Source: Acuticoccus sp. I52.16.1 (GTDB lineage: Bacteria; Pseudomonadota; Alphaproteobacteria; Rhizobiales; Amorphaceae). Taken from it: DNA of 64,000 nt. Position numbers and translations under genes: made by a program. Under the pieces are notes generated by a model. It searched no databases and was not told where the DNA came from. It worked only from the letters and a program-made list of their open reading frames with translations. Shown here piece after piece: positions 1 to 11,409 of this stretch; the first letter of the stretch is position 1; every line of letters begins with the position of its first letter. Where the stretch lies: positions 3,279,219 to 3,343,218 of the forward strand of contig NZ_CP094828.1 in assembly GCF_022865125.1 (NCBI RefSeq), given 5' to 3'.

Positions 1-77
1 TGGATCATGAGGACGGGCGCACCCTCGCCTTCGTCGGCGTAGTCGAGGGTCAGGCCGTCGCTCGTGAAGGTGGCCAT
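1..77 (-). CDS. Alpha/beta hydrolase, N-terminal fragment
   Basis: Only the first 25 codons are inside the window. They read [19 protein letters not shown] followed by APVLMI, which resembles the first strand and turn of alpha/beta-fold hydrolases (S-D-G-L-x-L-x-Y-x-D-E-G-x-G, leading to the L-I-H-G oxyanion region). The ATG shares one base with the stop of the upstream ferredoxin gene (TGATG), so the two are probably translationally coupled. The catalytic residues lie outside the window, so the substrate cannot be guessed. Confidence 0.6.
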   Translation of the reverse strand, partial: MATFTSDGLTLDYADEGEGAPVLMI

Positions 78-397
78 CAGGCCTGCTCTTCGGGGATCCG
101 CACGACGAGGCCGTCGAGCGCGTCGGTCACCTTGATCTGGCAGGAAAGGCGCGAGCCGGGCTGCACGTCGATCGCGAAGTCGAGCATGTCTTCTTCCATC
201 GGGCTGGGCTTTCCGGCGGCGGCCTGCCAGGCATCGTCGACGTAGACGTGGCAGGTTGCGCAGGCACAGGCGCCGCCACACTCCGCTTCGATGCCGGGGA
301 CCATGTTGCGCACTGCCGCCGACATCACCGTCGCGCCATTTTCGGCGTTCACTTCAAATGTTTGCTCGTCGTGGGTGATGTAGGTGATCTTGGCCAT
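77..397 (-). CDS. [2Fe-2S] ferredoxin, adrenodoxin/FdVI type
   Basis: A 106-residue soluble electron carrier. The cluster ligands are visible as [11 protein letters not shown] (C-x5-C-x2-C) with the fourth cysteine in R-L-S-C-Q-I, the pattern of vertebrate-type (adrenodoxin-like) ferredoxins that serve P450s or Fe-S assembly. I chose the ATG at 397 because GAGAGGG lies just upstream and family members start with M-A-K-I-T-Y; the frame stays open to 544 but that extension resembles no family. The gene is coupled to the hydrolase by a TGATG overlap. There are no isc or suf genes beside it, so its partner is unknown. Confidence 0.88.
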   Translation of the reverse strand: MAKITYITHDEQTFEVNAENGATVMSAAVRNMVPGIEAECGGACACATCHVYVDDAWQAAAGKPSPMEEDMLDFAIDVQPGSRLSCQIKVTDALDGLVVRIPEEQA

Positions 398-749
398 GAA
401 CCCTCTCAAGTGCCGCCACAGTACGGCCGATGCTGCGGCGGACATAACGGTTCCGGATGGTCCGTCAAGCAATCGGGTGGGGGAGGCAGGGTTGCCGGGC
501 GGGCGTGGTGCAAACTTGTGCCGCTCAAGATCTTTTCGATGCAATTTTCAACGAATACCAGAATTAACCAACGTGATGCACAAAAGGCACACTTCCTTGT
601 ACCCGCTAGGCGAGTGTGGCATTAGCAAACCATTAACGTTTTGACTCGGCCGCACTGGCCGGTTTGTGTCGAAGCGTGGCAAAAAGGCCACTCCGAGGCT
701 GCGGCGATCCTGCCCGCCTCCGCGTAGCGTACGACCCAAGGCGACGATC
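398..749. promoter_or_regulatory. Divergent intergenic region between ferredoxin and the growth-pole protein
   Basis: This 352-base stretch holds no convincing gene. It must carry the promoters of both divergent genes. At 622-637 it contains TTAG-CAAACCA-TTAAC, one base off the TTAA-N7-TTAA(C) binding pattern of the cell-cycle regulator CtrA. A second TTAACC occurs near 563-568. An AAGGCGA ribosome site precedes the ATG at 750. Confidence 0.5.
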
Positions 750-3700
750 ATGGCGATAGACCCGCACCGCAAGGCTTCCTCGGAGTCGGACCCCGCCGAT
801 GCGGCGCTGTCCGCAGTCGAGGAAGCGCTGAAGTTCGATCTTGGCCCTTCCGACGAGGGGGACGACGCGCCGGGCGACCTCGCCGCGGGGATCGAATCCT
901 CCTTGTCCGGCCACGCGCCGGAGGACGCCGCGCCCGCGGCGGAGGCGGAAGCCTTCGCCCCGGCCAACGACGCGCCGGAGGAGCAGCCGAGCCGGCCGCG
1001 CCGCCGCCGTCACCGGGCGCTCGCCAAGCAGCAGGCGGCCGCAAACGACGATCGCCGCCGCTTCGAGGAGGCCGAGCGTCAGGGCCGCCGCCGCGGCTTC
1101 ACCGCGGTCTCCTTCGCCGTCGTCGCATCTATCGCATGGGCGGCTGTCGGGGGGCTGATCGCCGCCGGGCAGATCGCCGCCGCCGGGCTGATGCCGTTCC
1201 TCCAGTCGCCGGTCGCCTACGCGATCCTGGGCGCCGTGGTCGGCCCTGTCCTCCTCTTCATGATGGTCGCCTTCCTCGCCCGCCGCTCCGAGGAACTGCG
1301 GGCCACGTCGCTGGCCATGACCGGCATCGCCCAGCGCCTGACAGAGCCGGAGATCAACGCGTCCGAGGGTGTCGCCAACATCGGCCAGGCGATCCGCCGT
1401 GAGGTCGCGGGCATGTCCGCCGGCATCGAGCAGGCGCTGGAACGCGCCTCCGAGCTGGAGGTGCTGGTTCACCGCGAAGTGTCGGCCCTGGAACGCTCCT
1501 ACGGCGACCACGAGGCCAAAATCCGCGCCCTCTTCGAGGAACTGGTCGCCGAGCGCGAGACGCTGATGGCCAATTCCGACCGCATGCGCGACGAGCTGGA
1601 GACCGCCAAGTCCGGCCTCGCGGTGCTGGTCAACGAGCTGCAGGACGTCGTGTCCACCAAGCTCAGCGACACGACGGCGATGATCGGCCAGTCGATCCAG
1701 GGCGAGAGCGCCCGCATCGTCGAGGATCTCAAGTCCTCCGGCAACGAACTGCTGAACGCGCTGACCACCACCGGCGACAGCTACGTCACCCGCCTGTCGG
1801 AGCGTTCCGAGACGCTGTCGCGCACCCTGGTGGAGCGCGGCGACCTCGTGGGCGAGCAGCTCGCCACCGCGTCCGAGACCCAGGCCGCCGCCGTCGAAGG
1901 TTACGTCACGGCGCTGATCGATGCGCTGAACAGCCAGTCGAACGCCACGATCGACGCGGTGAAGTCCGCGTCCGAGGGTCTCGTCGGATCGCTGCATTCC
2001 GAAGCCGGACAGACGGTGGAGACCATCCGCAGCACCGCCGAATATCTCGTCGGCTCGTTGCAGGCCGAGGCCGGCTCGGCGACCGAGACGATCCGCTCCA
2101 CCGCCGACATCCTGATCGATTCCATCGCCGGCCAGTCGAAGGAGATCACCGACGAGTTCGGCCGCGTCGGCCAGGAGCTGGTCGACAGTCTCGCCGACCG
2201 CACGGTCGCGATGACGGACTCCTTCGCCTCCACCGGCTCCACCATGGCCGACACGGTCCTGGAGCGGGCCGAGGAGGTCTCCAAGATCCTCATGAGCGCC
2301 GGCGAGCAGGTCTCCGGCGCCATCGGCGAGGTCAACACCACCCTGTCGGTCACGCTCGACTCGAAGCTCTCCGAGATCAACGCCACCCTGGCGGAGGCCT
2401 CCGGCAACTTCGACACGACGATCACCGACAAGATGGGCGCGCTCGAGACCACGGTCACGATGTCGGCCGAGCGGCTGTCGAGCACGGTCGAGGATCGGAT
2501 CAACGCGATCGACACCTCGGTCTCCTACGCCACGGAGCGCTTCTCCGGCATGGTCGAGGAGCGCCTGGAATCCCTCGACAACATCGTCACCGGCGCGTCC
2601 GACACCTTCACCAGCCTGGTAGAGACCTCGATGGAGGGCATCGACTCGACGCTGGAGCGTGCCTCGCGCGAGCTGATCGAGACCGTCGAAGGCCGTCTCG
2701 GCAACACCAGCGAGGTGATGAGCCGCACCGCGCAGGAACTGACGCTGAATCTCGGCGAGCGCGCCGGCAGCGTCACCTCCGAGATGACGCGCATCAACAC
2801 CGAGCTGAACGCCACCTTCTCCACCCAGCTCGCCTCGATCGACGAGACGCTGTCGAATGCCTCCAACGAGGTGATCACCGTCGTCGACCAGCGCCTCGCC
2901 ACCATCGAGTCGACCCTCGTCACCGCCTCGCACACGCTGGAGACGGAGATCGGCGAGCGCCTCGAGGTGGTCGTCACCCGCATGAACGAGAGCGGCGAGC
3001 GCCTGTCGGGCGTCGTCGGCGGATCGCTCAGCCACCTCGACACCACGCTGACCGACGCCGCGCAGCGCATCGCCGGCATGATCGAAGGCCGCCTCGCCGA
3101 GATCGACGAGCGCGTCGACGGTGCCTCCACCCACATCACCGACACGATGGCCGAGCGCCTCGGCGTGATGGAGCGCGAGATCAGCGGGACCGCGTCGCGT
3201 GCGGTCGAGAGCGTCTCGCTCAGCGCCCGCACGGTGGACGAGCGCCTCGGCGACACCGCCGCCCGCCTCGTCGAGACGCTGGAGCTGAAGATCGGCGAGC
3301 TGGACGCGACCATCGCCCAGACCTCGACCATCACCTCCGGCACCATCGGCGCGGCGACCGAGGATCTCACCCACCAGCTCGCCACGCAGGTGGACCAGGT
3401 CACCGCGACCCTGGCCGCCCTCGGCGACCGCCTGACCGACGCGATCGGCACCTCCTCCAACACCATGAGCGACACGCTGATCACTCACGCAGACCAGCTG
3501 GAGGCCACGCTCGGCACCCTCGGCGACCGCGTGACCGACGTCGTCGTCACCGCGTCGAACGGCTTCACGTCGACCATCTCGATGCAGGTGGACGACATGG
3601 AGAGCCGCCTGCGCTCGCTGTCGGACGCCCTCACCGGCACCGTCCAAGTGACGACGACCGCCATGCTCGACACGTTCGGCGGCCGCATCGAGGAGGTCGA

Positions 3701-6700
3701 GGGCCGCCTCGGCCAGCTCGGCGACCGCATGACCGAGACGATCAACGGCGCCTCGACGCAGATGCACGACGCCGTGTTCACGCAGATCGACCAGATCGAA
3801 GCCTCGATCGGCGCACTGGGCGACCGGATGACCGAGGCCGTCGGCTCCACCTCGGCCTCTCTGTCGGAGACGCTGCTGGCCCAGGCCGACCGGTCCGAGA
3901 CCCTCCTCAAGGAGCGCCAGGCGGAGCTGGAGCAGAGCTTCATGCGCCACGCCGAGTCCTTCCAGGTGACGCTCGCCCAGTTCGGCGAAGCGCTGGAGGC
4001 GACCTTCGTCAACGGCACCGACACCGCCGGCAACACCCTCGCCGAGCGGACCGACCAGATCGTCGAGCGCATCACCTCCGAGGTGGACCGCGTGGCCGAC
4101 ATCATCGCCGGCTCCGGCACCTCGCTGGTGGAGGACTTCGGCCTGCGCGCCGAGGCGTTCGCCGAGCGCATCAACGAAGTGCACGGCATGCTCACCGGCA
4201 CCCTGACCGACAGCGGCGGCGAACTCGCCACCCGGATCGAGGGTGTCGCCGGGCGCATCGAAAAGGCGATCCTGGAGGAGGGCGCGGCCCTCGACTCGAC
4301 GCTGCGCGAGTCGACCGACGCCTTCCAGGGCAGCCTGCGCCTCCACACCGACGCGGTGAAGGGCGACCTCGACGCCGCCGTGCAGAACGTCTCGTCCGAC
4401 ATGCGGGAGCAGACCGGGGTGCTCGCCACCTCGCTCGCCGAGGCGGGCCGCGAGATCGCCCACGCCGTCGCCATGCGCGGCGAGGAGGCGGCCGAGCAGA
4501 TCAACGAGTCCGCCAGCCGCGTGGCCGACCTCATCGCCGACCGCTCCGACGCCATCCGCATCTCCTTCGACGGCGAGATGGAGCGCTTCAACATGATGAT
4601 CGCCGAGAGCGCCGGCCGCTTCGAGTCGACCCTGTCGGAAAATGCCGGCCGTCTGGTCGCGACGCTGGGGGGCAGCACCACCGAGATGGAATCGATGATC
4701 GGCGACAGCTCCGGCCGCCTGGAGCAGGTGTTCGCCGAGAACGCCCGCCGCCTCGACCAGATCGTCACCGACACGTCCGACGAATCCACCCGCATCTTCA
4801 ACGACCGGATCGACACCATCCGCGTCACCCTCGACAGCGGGGTCGACAACTACGCCTCCATCATCCGCGACCAGTCCGAGCGGCTGGAAGCCTTGATGAC
4901 GACGACGTCCGAGACCGTCTACTCGTCCCTCTCGGCGCCGATCGACGAGGTCCGCGTCTTCATGACCGACGGGATCGAGAACTTCGCCGGTATCATCACC
5001 AGCCACACCGACCGGCTGGAGCAGCTGTTGGCCGAGACGTCGGACGGCACCCGCACCCGCCTCGGCGCGCAGATCGAGGAGATCCGCTCGACGATGGAGA
5101 CCGGGGTCGACCGCTACACCGGCGTCATCACCGAGCAGTCCGGCCGCCTCGAGCAGGTCGTCCTGTCGACCGCCGACTCGACCGAGCGCACCATCGGCGA
5201 CCGGATCGACTCGCTGGTCGCCGCGTTCGACACCGAAACGCAGGCTTTCGCGGCCCGCATGGACACGATGCGCGACACCATCTCCGGCGACATCGTGCGG
5301 CTGTCCGGCATCCTCGACGAGCGCGCCGCACCGATCGCCGAGGAGCTGACCGTCGCCATCGGCCGCTACGAGGAGCTGATGAACGAGCGCTCGGTGCAGA
5401 TCGTCGCCGCGCTCACCAACCACGCCACCGAGGTCAGCCACGTGCTGACCGAGCGGATGGACGCGATGGAGGACGCGCTCGACGGGCGCGTGGAGAAGGT
5501 GTCCGACGCGCTGGTCGAGCGTGCCCGCACCATCTCCGAGGCGCTGTCCGACGGGCAGGCGGCCATCAACGAAGCGTTCGCACAGCGCCTCGAAGAGATC
5601 GCGATCATGTCCCGCGAGGCGACGCAGACGGTGGCCGACGGCCTTTCCGAAGGCGGTGCGCTCGCCCAGGACGCGCTCAAGGCGGTCGTCGAATCGGCCC
5701 GCCGCGACATCCTGGAGCCGATGCAGGACATCTCCGTCCAGCTCGCCGAGGAGACCGGCTCGGTCAATCGCATGCTGGCCGAGACGATGGCCAACATGTC
5801 CGGCGAGGTCGCCGCCGGCGGCAGCCAGATGCGCCAGTCCATGATCGAGACCATGGATCAGCTCCTCAACACGATCACCGAGCACTCCGACGAGACGCGC
5901 CGCAAGATCACCGAGACGATGTCGGTGGCGCACGACGCGTTGTCCGAGGAGGGCGACCGCACCTCCGCGGCGATGCGCCAGGTGGCGAACGACGCCTCCG
6001 AGTCGCTGGCCCAGCTCCGCTCGGTGATCGACGAGCACGGCGACGCCTTCCTCTCCGCGCTCGCCGATCGCGGCGCCGGGGCCATCGCCGAGCTGCGTGA
6101 CACCCACCGCGCCCTGATCGACGAGCTGGGCGGCACGCTGGACCGCGTCCACTCCACCAACACCGCCCTGCACGACATGCTGGGCTCCGTCGGCATGACG
6201 CTGGCCGACATGGAGAACAACCTGTCGACCCGCGGCGAGGCACTGCGCGACGTGGTGCAGCAGGCGCTGCACGACACCCAGCGCACCGGTGAGGAGATGA
6301 CGCATCAGGCGAACGCGCTGCGCGATTCCGCCGGCGCCGCCCTCGGCGACCTGTCGTCGATCGCCGAGCGGATCGAGCGGGACAGCCAGTTCCTGGCGAC
6401 CACCGTGGAGCGCTTCGGCGACGATGCCGGCTCCTTCGACGCCCGCATGGACGAGCGCAGCCGCGCGCTGGAGCAGCTCGCCCGGCAGCTCGCCGAGAAG
6501 ACCGAGCAGGTGGACACGCTCACGCGCAACTTCACCGCCCGGATCGACGATCAGCTCAACCAGACCGAAGAGCGCGTGCACGCCGCGCGGATGCTGCTGG
6601 AGCGCACGCTGGACGAGGCGGCGCGGGCCGTCGCCCCGCAACTCGAGGCGCTGCACGAGAGCGCGTCGGCCGACGCCGAGCGGATCCGCGAGAACCTCAG

Positions 6701-7523
6701 GGTCTCGCAGGAGGCGATGGCGGCGGAGATGGTCGAGGCGTTGCAGGCCGTGGCCGAGCGCTTCCAGGCGGCGACGAGCGAGATGCGCGAGTCGGCCCGC
6801 GTGGTGCAGGACGAGTTCGAATCGACCCGCTCTGCCCTCGCCCGCAGTGTCATCGAGCTTCCCGAGGAGACGATGCAGAACGCCGAGGCGCTGCGCCGCG
6901 CGGTCACCGATCAGCTCGACGCGGTGCGCGAGCTGGGCGACATCGTCGCCCGCCACTCCGTCGTGGCCGAGGCGTCGGGCCGTCAGCCGGCCGGCGCGCT
7001 CGCCGACAATGGCGGCCGCGAAGGCTATCGCCGCACGACCCGCGTGGCCGAGGTGCGGCGCGACGAGCCGCGCCCGTCACGCTTCGGCGGCACGCCGGAG
7101 CGCGAGGGCGGCGGCTGGATGAACGGGCTGGTGCGCCGCAGCGAGCCGCCGGTGGAAGAGCCGGAGGTCCGCGGCCTGCCGCTCGACGCGTCGTTGGCGC
7201 GGTTCGCCAAGCCGGCCGCCCGTGCGATCGAAGAAGGGCTCTACCGGGACCTCTGGAGCCGGTTCAACCGCGGCGACCGCCAGGTCTTCTCCCGCCAGGC
7301 CTACACCGAAGAAGGCCAGCAGACGTTCGAGGACGTCCGTCGCCGCTACCAGCGTGACCGCGACTTCCGCGGCGCGGTGGATCAGTTCGTCGACGACTTC
7401 GAAGAGATGCTGAGCGAGTCGGCCCAGCTGGACCCGTCCGGCCGGCGCACCCGCGACGCCCTCCTGGCCGAGGACGGCAAGCTCTACACCGTCCTCGCCC
7501 ACGCCTCGGGCCGCCTGAACTGA
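750..7523 (+). CDS. GPR/RgsE-like growth-pole-ring protein, 2257 residues
   Basis: A giant membrane-anchored helical protein. Residues 1-115 are acidic then Arg-rich. Two membrane segments lie near 117-141 and 156-176, followed by about 1900 residues of Ala/Glu/Thr/Ser-rich amphipathic helix, a basic linker near 2070-2110, and a conserved-looking C-terminal domain of about 130 residues (L-Y-R-D-L-W-S-R-F-N-R-G-D). The helix is built from 11-residue units in higher-order 33- and 44-residue repeats. This matches the family of Agrobacterium GROWTH POLE RING and Sinorhizobium RgsE (about 2100 residues, TM anchor plus apolipoprotein-like helices), which organise unipolar growth in Hyphomicrobiales. 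The start at 750 follows AAGGCGA; the frame is open back to 666. A strong terminator follows. The alternative is another TipN-like polarity coiled coil. Confidence 0.75.
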   Translation: MAIDPHRKASSESDPADAALSAVEEALKFDLGPSDEGDDAPGDLAAGIESSLSGHAPEDAAPAAEAEAFAPANDAPEEQPSRPRRRRHRALAKQQAAANDDRRRFEEAERQGRRRGFTAVSFAVVASIAWAAVGGLIAAGQIAAAGLMPFLQSPVAYAILGAVVGPVLLFMMVAFLARRSEELRATSLAMTGIAQRLTEPEINASEGVANIGQAIRREVAGMSAGIEQALERASELEVLVHREVSALERSYGDHEAKIRALFEELVAERETLMANSDRMRDELETAKSGLAVLVNELQDVVSTKLSDTTAMIGQSIQGESARIVEDLKSSGNELLNALTTTGDSYVTRLSERSETLSRTLVERGDLVGEQLATASETQAAAVEGYVTALIDALNSQSNATIDAVKSASEGLVGSLHSEAGQTVETIRSTAEYLVGSLQAEAGSATETIRSTADILIDSIAGQSKEITDEFGRVGQELVDSLADRTVAMTDSFASTGSTMADTVLERAEEVSKILMSAGEQVSGAIGEVNTTLSVTLDSKLSEINATLAEASGNFDTTITDKMGALETTVTMSAERLSSTVEDRINAIDTSVSYATERFSGMVEERLESLDNIVTGASDTFTSLVETSMEGIDSTLERASRELIETVEGRLGNTSEVMSRTAQELTLNLGERAGSVTSEMTRINTELNATFSTQLASIDETLSNASNEVITVVDQRLATIESTLVTASHTLETEIGERLEVVVTRMNESGERLSGVVGGSLSHLDTTLTDAAQRIAGMIEGRLAEIDERVDGASTHITDTMAERLGVMEREISGTASRAVESVSLSARTVDERLGDTAARLVETLELKIGELDATIAQTSTITSGTIGAATEDLTHQLATQVDQVTATLAALGDRLTDAIGTSSNTMSDTLITHADQLEATLGTLGDRVTDVVVTASNGFTSTISMQVDDMESRLRSLSDALTGTVQVTTTAMLDTFGGRIEEVEGRLGQLGDRMTETINGASTQMHDAVFTQIDQIEASIGALGDRMTEAVGSTSASLSETLLAQADRSETLLKERQAELEQSFMRHAESFQVTLAQFGEALEATFVNGTDTAGNTLAERTDQIVERITSEVDRVADIIAGSGTSLVEDFGLRAEAFAERINEVHGMLTGTLTDSGGELATRIEGVAGRIEKAILEEGAALDSTLRESTDAFQGSLRLHTDAVKGDLDAAVQNVSSDMREQTGVLATSLAEAGREIAHAVAMRGEEAAEQINESASRVADLIADRSDAIRISFDGEMERFNMMIAESAGRFESTLSENAGRLVATLGGSTTEMESMIGDSSGRLEQVFAENARRLDQIVTDTSDESTRIFNDRIDTIRVTLDSGVDNYASIIRDQSERLEALMTTTSETVYSSLSAPIDEVRVFMTDGIENFAGIITSHTDRLEQLLAETSDGTRTRLGAQIEEIRSTMETGVDRYTGVITEQSGRLEQVVLSTADSTERTIGDRIDSLVAAFDTETQAFAARMDTMRDTISGDIVRLSGILDERAAPIAEELTVAIGRYEELMNERSVQIVAALTNHATEVSHVLTERMDAMEDALDGRVEKVSDALVERARTISEALSDGQAAINEAFAQRLEEIAIMSREATQTVADGLSEGGALAQDALKAVVESARRDILEPMQDISVQLAEETGSVNRMLAETMANMSGEVAAGGSQMRQSMIETMDQLLNTITEHSDETRRKITETMSVAHDALSEEGDRTSAAMRQVANDASESLAQLRSVIDEHGDAFLSALADRGAGAIAELRDTHRALIDELGGTLDRVHSTNTALHDMLGSVGMTLADMENNLSTRGEALRDVVQQALHDTQRTGEEMTHQANALRDSAGAALGDLSSIAERIERDSQFLATTVERFGDDAGSFDARMDERSRALEQLARQLAEKTEQVDTLTRNFTARIDDQLNQTEERVHAARMLLERTLDEAARAVAPQLEALHESASADAERIRENLRVSQEAMAAEMVEALQAVAERFQAATSEMRESARVVQDEFESTRSALARSVIELPEETMQNAEALRRAVTDQLDAVRELGDIVARHSVVAEASGRQPAGALADNGGREGYRRTTRVAEVRRDEPRPSRFGGTPEREGGGWMNGLVRRSEPPVEEPEVRGLPLDASLARFAKPAARAIEEGLYRDLWSRFNRGDRQVFSRQAYTEEGQQTFEDVRRRYQRDRDFRGAVDQFVDDFEEMLSESAQLDPSGRRTRDALLAEDGKLYTVLAHASGRLN
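3384..3878 (+). repeat. Five in-register 33-residue repeats inside the growth-pole protein
   Basis: Five consecutive 99-base units encode 33-residue repeats starting with T-Q-V-D-Q, T-H-A-D-Q, M-Q-V-D-D, G-R-I-E-E and T-Q-I-D-Q, each carrying a central L-G-D-R-x-T-like block. 33 is three hendecads, as expected for a right-handed or apolipoprotein-like helix. Unit starts at 3384 and 3780 confirm the exact 99-base step. Confidence 0.85.
4728..5255 (+). repeat. Four 44-residue repeats inside the growth-pole protein
   Basis: Units start at 4728, 4860, 4992 and 5124, a step of exactly 132 bases. Each carries a R-L-[ED]-x-[LIV] block, a D-x-x-R-x-x-[ML] block and a [SG]-[VI]-[DE]-x-[FY]-[AT] block. 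44 residues is four hendecads, so this array uses the same 11-residue module as the 33-residue array but a different superperiod. Confidence 0.82.
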
Positions 7524-7572
7524 CGCCCGCGGGGCACCCCCGACGCCCCGCCTCGGCCACACCTCATCCAAG

Positions 7573-7600
7573 AGCCGCTCCCTCGGGAGCGGCTTTTTTT
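7573..7600 (+). terminator. Rho-independent terminator of the growth-pole gene
   Basis: A 10-bp perfect stem AGCCGCTCCC/GGGAGCGGCT with a TC loop is followed by a run of T to 7600. It lies 49 bases past the stop at 7523. The following 7601-7875 is GC-rich and I see no gene in it. Confidence 0.93.
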
Positions 7601-7875
7601 ATGGCCGAACCATCGGCCTGCATGGTCTTGCTTGCCGGATCGTTCTGGCGCCACGGCGTGCGGCAGGACGCCGAAGCCCCCCGTCCCGGCAGTCCCCGGT
7701 GGGGGTGGCTTGGTGTGACGGGAGCGGCCGGGCGCCTGGGGGCGTCCGCCGGGGACGCTCGGCCGCCTGGTCCGGGGCCGCGGGCCGCCGGCGAGACGGG
7801 AAGAGCGCGAGACGGGGAGGGCGCCGCGTGGCGGGGTGCGTCGCGCCGTGGGGCGACGGCGTCACTCTCGCGGCG

Positions 7876-8790
7876 TCAGCGGTCCGGGACGAACGGGCGG
7901 CCGAGGGCGGCCGGCGTGTTGACCATCGTGAAGCGGCGGTTGGCGGCGAAGATCACCAGCACGAGGATGGTCGCGAGGTAGGGAAGGGCGGAGAGGAACT
8001 GCGACGGCACCTCCACACCCAGCGCCTGCGCGTGGAACTGGGCGATGGTCACGGCGCCGAAGAGGTAGGCACCGGCGAGGACGCGCATCGGCCGCCAGCT
8101 GGCGAAGACCACGAGCGCCAGCGCGATCCACCCTCGCCCGGCGGAAAGGCCGTCGATCCACTGCGGGGTGTAGACGAGGGTGAGCTGCGCCCCGGCGATG
8201 CCCGCGCAAAGGCCGCCGAAGAGAACGGCCAGCGTCCGCGTGCGGTTCACCTTCAGGCCGAGGGCGTGTGCGGCGGCGGGTTGGTCGCCCACCGCCCGCA
8301 GTTGCAGCCCCGCGCGGGTTCGGAAGAGGAACCACGCGACGCCGAGGGTCAGGAGGATCGAGAGGTAGAAGAGCGGGCTCTGGGCGAAGAACAGCGGGCC
8401 GACGAAGGGAATCTCGGACAGGCCGGGGATCGCGATGTCGTCGAGCTTGACGCCCGGGCGGCCGACATAGGCTTCGCCCGCAAGGCTCGCCACGCCGAGG
8501 CCGAAGAGCGTCAGCGCCAGCCCGGTCGCGACCTGGTTGGTGGCCAGCCACACCGCCAGCAGCGCAAAGAGACCGGCCATCGCCACGCCCGCCAGCCCTC
8601 CGGTGAGGACCGCGAGGTAGGGCATGCCGGTCGTCTGCGCGGTCGCGAAGGCGGTGACGGCGCCGACGATCATCATCCCCTCGACGCCGAGGTTGAGGAC
8701 GCCGGAGCGCTCGGCCACCACCTCGCCCAGGGCGGCGATGAGGATCGGCGTCGCGGCGATGACGACGGAGATGAGGATCGCCTCGATCAT
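7876..8790 (-). CDS. ABC transporter permease, nucleoside/BMP type, second subunit
   Basis: A 304-residue polytopic inner-membrane protein. The N-terminus (A-L-G-E-V-V-A-E-R-S-G-V-L-N-L-G-V-E-G-M-M) is the signature of the second permease of importers for nucleosides and related solutes that work with BMP-family binding proteins. The start at 8790 overlaps the stop of the first permease by four bases (ATGA). It is the last gene of a three-gene operon: ATPase, permease 1, permease 2. Confidence 0.9.
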   Translation of the reverse strand: MIEAILISVVIAATPILIAALGEVVAERSGVLNLGVEGMMIVGAVTAFATAQTTGMPYLAVLTGGLAGVAMAGLFALLAVWLATNQVATGLALTLFGLGVASLAGEAYVGRPGVKLDDIAIPGLSEIPFVGPLFFAQSPLFYLSILLTLGVAWFLFRTRAGLQLRAVGDQPAAAHALGLKVNRTRTLAVLFGGLCAGIAGAQLTLVYTPQWIDGLSAGRGWIALALVVFASWRPMRVLAGAYLFGAVTIAQFHAQALGVEVPSQFLSALPYLATILVLVIFAANRRFTMVNTPAALGRPFVPDR

Positions 8791-9867
8791 GCCGGGTGCC
8801 CCTTGCGGGCGGTGACGATGGTCACGCGGTAGCGCACGAACGTGTCGCTCGCGAGGACGGCGAACAGCAGGACGCCCTGGAACACCTGCGCGATCTTCTC
8901 CGAGACGCCGAGCGAGATCTGCGCCGCCTCGCCGCCCAGGTAGGTGAGCGCCAGCAGCGTCCCGGCGACGACGATGCCGATCGGATGCAGTCGCCCCAGG
9001 AAGGCGACGATGATCGCGGTGAAGCCGTAGCCGGGGCTGATGACCGGGGTGAGCTGGCCGATGGCGCCCGCCACCTCGATGGTGCCGGCGAGGCCGGCGA
9101 GCGCGCCGGAGAAGAGGAAGGCGAACATCGTCGTCGCGTTCTGGTCGAACCCGGCGAAGCGGGCCGCACGCGGGCTGGCCCCGGTGATCTTGATCTGGAA
9201 ACCCCGGAGGGTCCGCGTCAGCATGATCCAGGTGACCACCGCGAGCGCGAGGGCGATGACGATGCCCCAGTTGGCCCGCCCGCCCCAATCGCCCTGGGAG
9301 ACGATCTCCGGCAGCCGCGCGTCGTCGCCGAAGAAGCGCGTCTCGGGGAAGTTGTAGCCCTCCGGGTTGCGCCAGGGTCCGCGCACCAGCCAGTCGAGCA
9401 GGAGTTGGGCGACATAGACGAGCATCAGCGAGACGAGGATCTCGTTGGCGCCGAAGCGCGTCTTCAGCAAACCGGGGATGGCCGCCCAGGCGGCGCCGCC
9501 GAGGATGCCCAGGAAGAGCATCGCCGGCAGCAGCCACACGCCGGTGGCGCCGGGGAACAGCACCGGCAGGGCCGCCCCGGTGATGGCGCCGGCGACGAAC
9601 TGTCCCTCCGCGCCGATGTTCCAGTTGTTGGAGCGGTAGGCGACCGAGAGGCCGACCGCGATGATGATGAGCGGCGCGGCCTTGATGGCGAGTTCGTGCA
9701 GGGACCAGATCTCGGACAGCGGCTCGATGAAGTAGGCGGTGAGGGCGGCGACCGGGGGCTTGCCGGAGGCGGCGAACATCACCGCGCCGATGACCAGCGT
9801 GACGGCGAAGGCGACGAGGGGGGCCAGCGCCTCGCCCCACCAAGGGACGGCAGTGCGACGGCGCAGG

Positions 9868-9878
<11 letters not shown>
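8787..9878 (-). CDS. ABC transporter permease, nucleoside/BMP type, first subunit
   Basis: A 363-residue inner-membrane protein with eight or more hydrophobic segments. The block A-Y-R-S-N-N-W-N-I-G-A-E-G-Q near residue 80 and the central G-F-D-Q-N-A-T-T-M-F-A-F-L-F-S-G-A-L-A-G-L-A-G are typical of the larger permease of BMP/nucleoside importers (YufP/NupP-like). It overlaps the ATPase gene by 11 bases upstream and permease 2 by four bases downstream, so the subunits are made in step. Substrate inferred only at family level: nucleosides, purines or related compounds. Confidence 0.9.

Positions 9879-11409
<1,531 letters not shown>

Noticed and set aside
633-6956. A 2107-codon open frame on the minus strand, opposite the growth-pole gene
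   Set aside because: It mirrors the hendecad-coding plus strand codon by codon, is rich in R/G/A/D/H without hydrophobic core or motifs, and arises because GC-rich codons rarely give antisense stops.
7601-7875. A plus-strand gene starting just after the terminator at 7600
   Set aside because: The open frame lacks a ribosome site, has no recognisable composition or motif and runs into the minus-strand permease gene.
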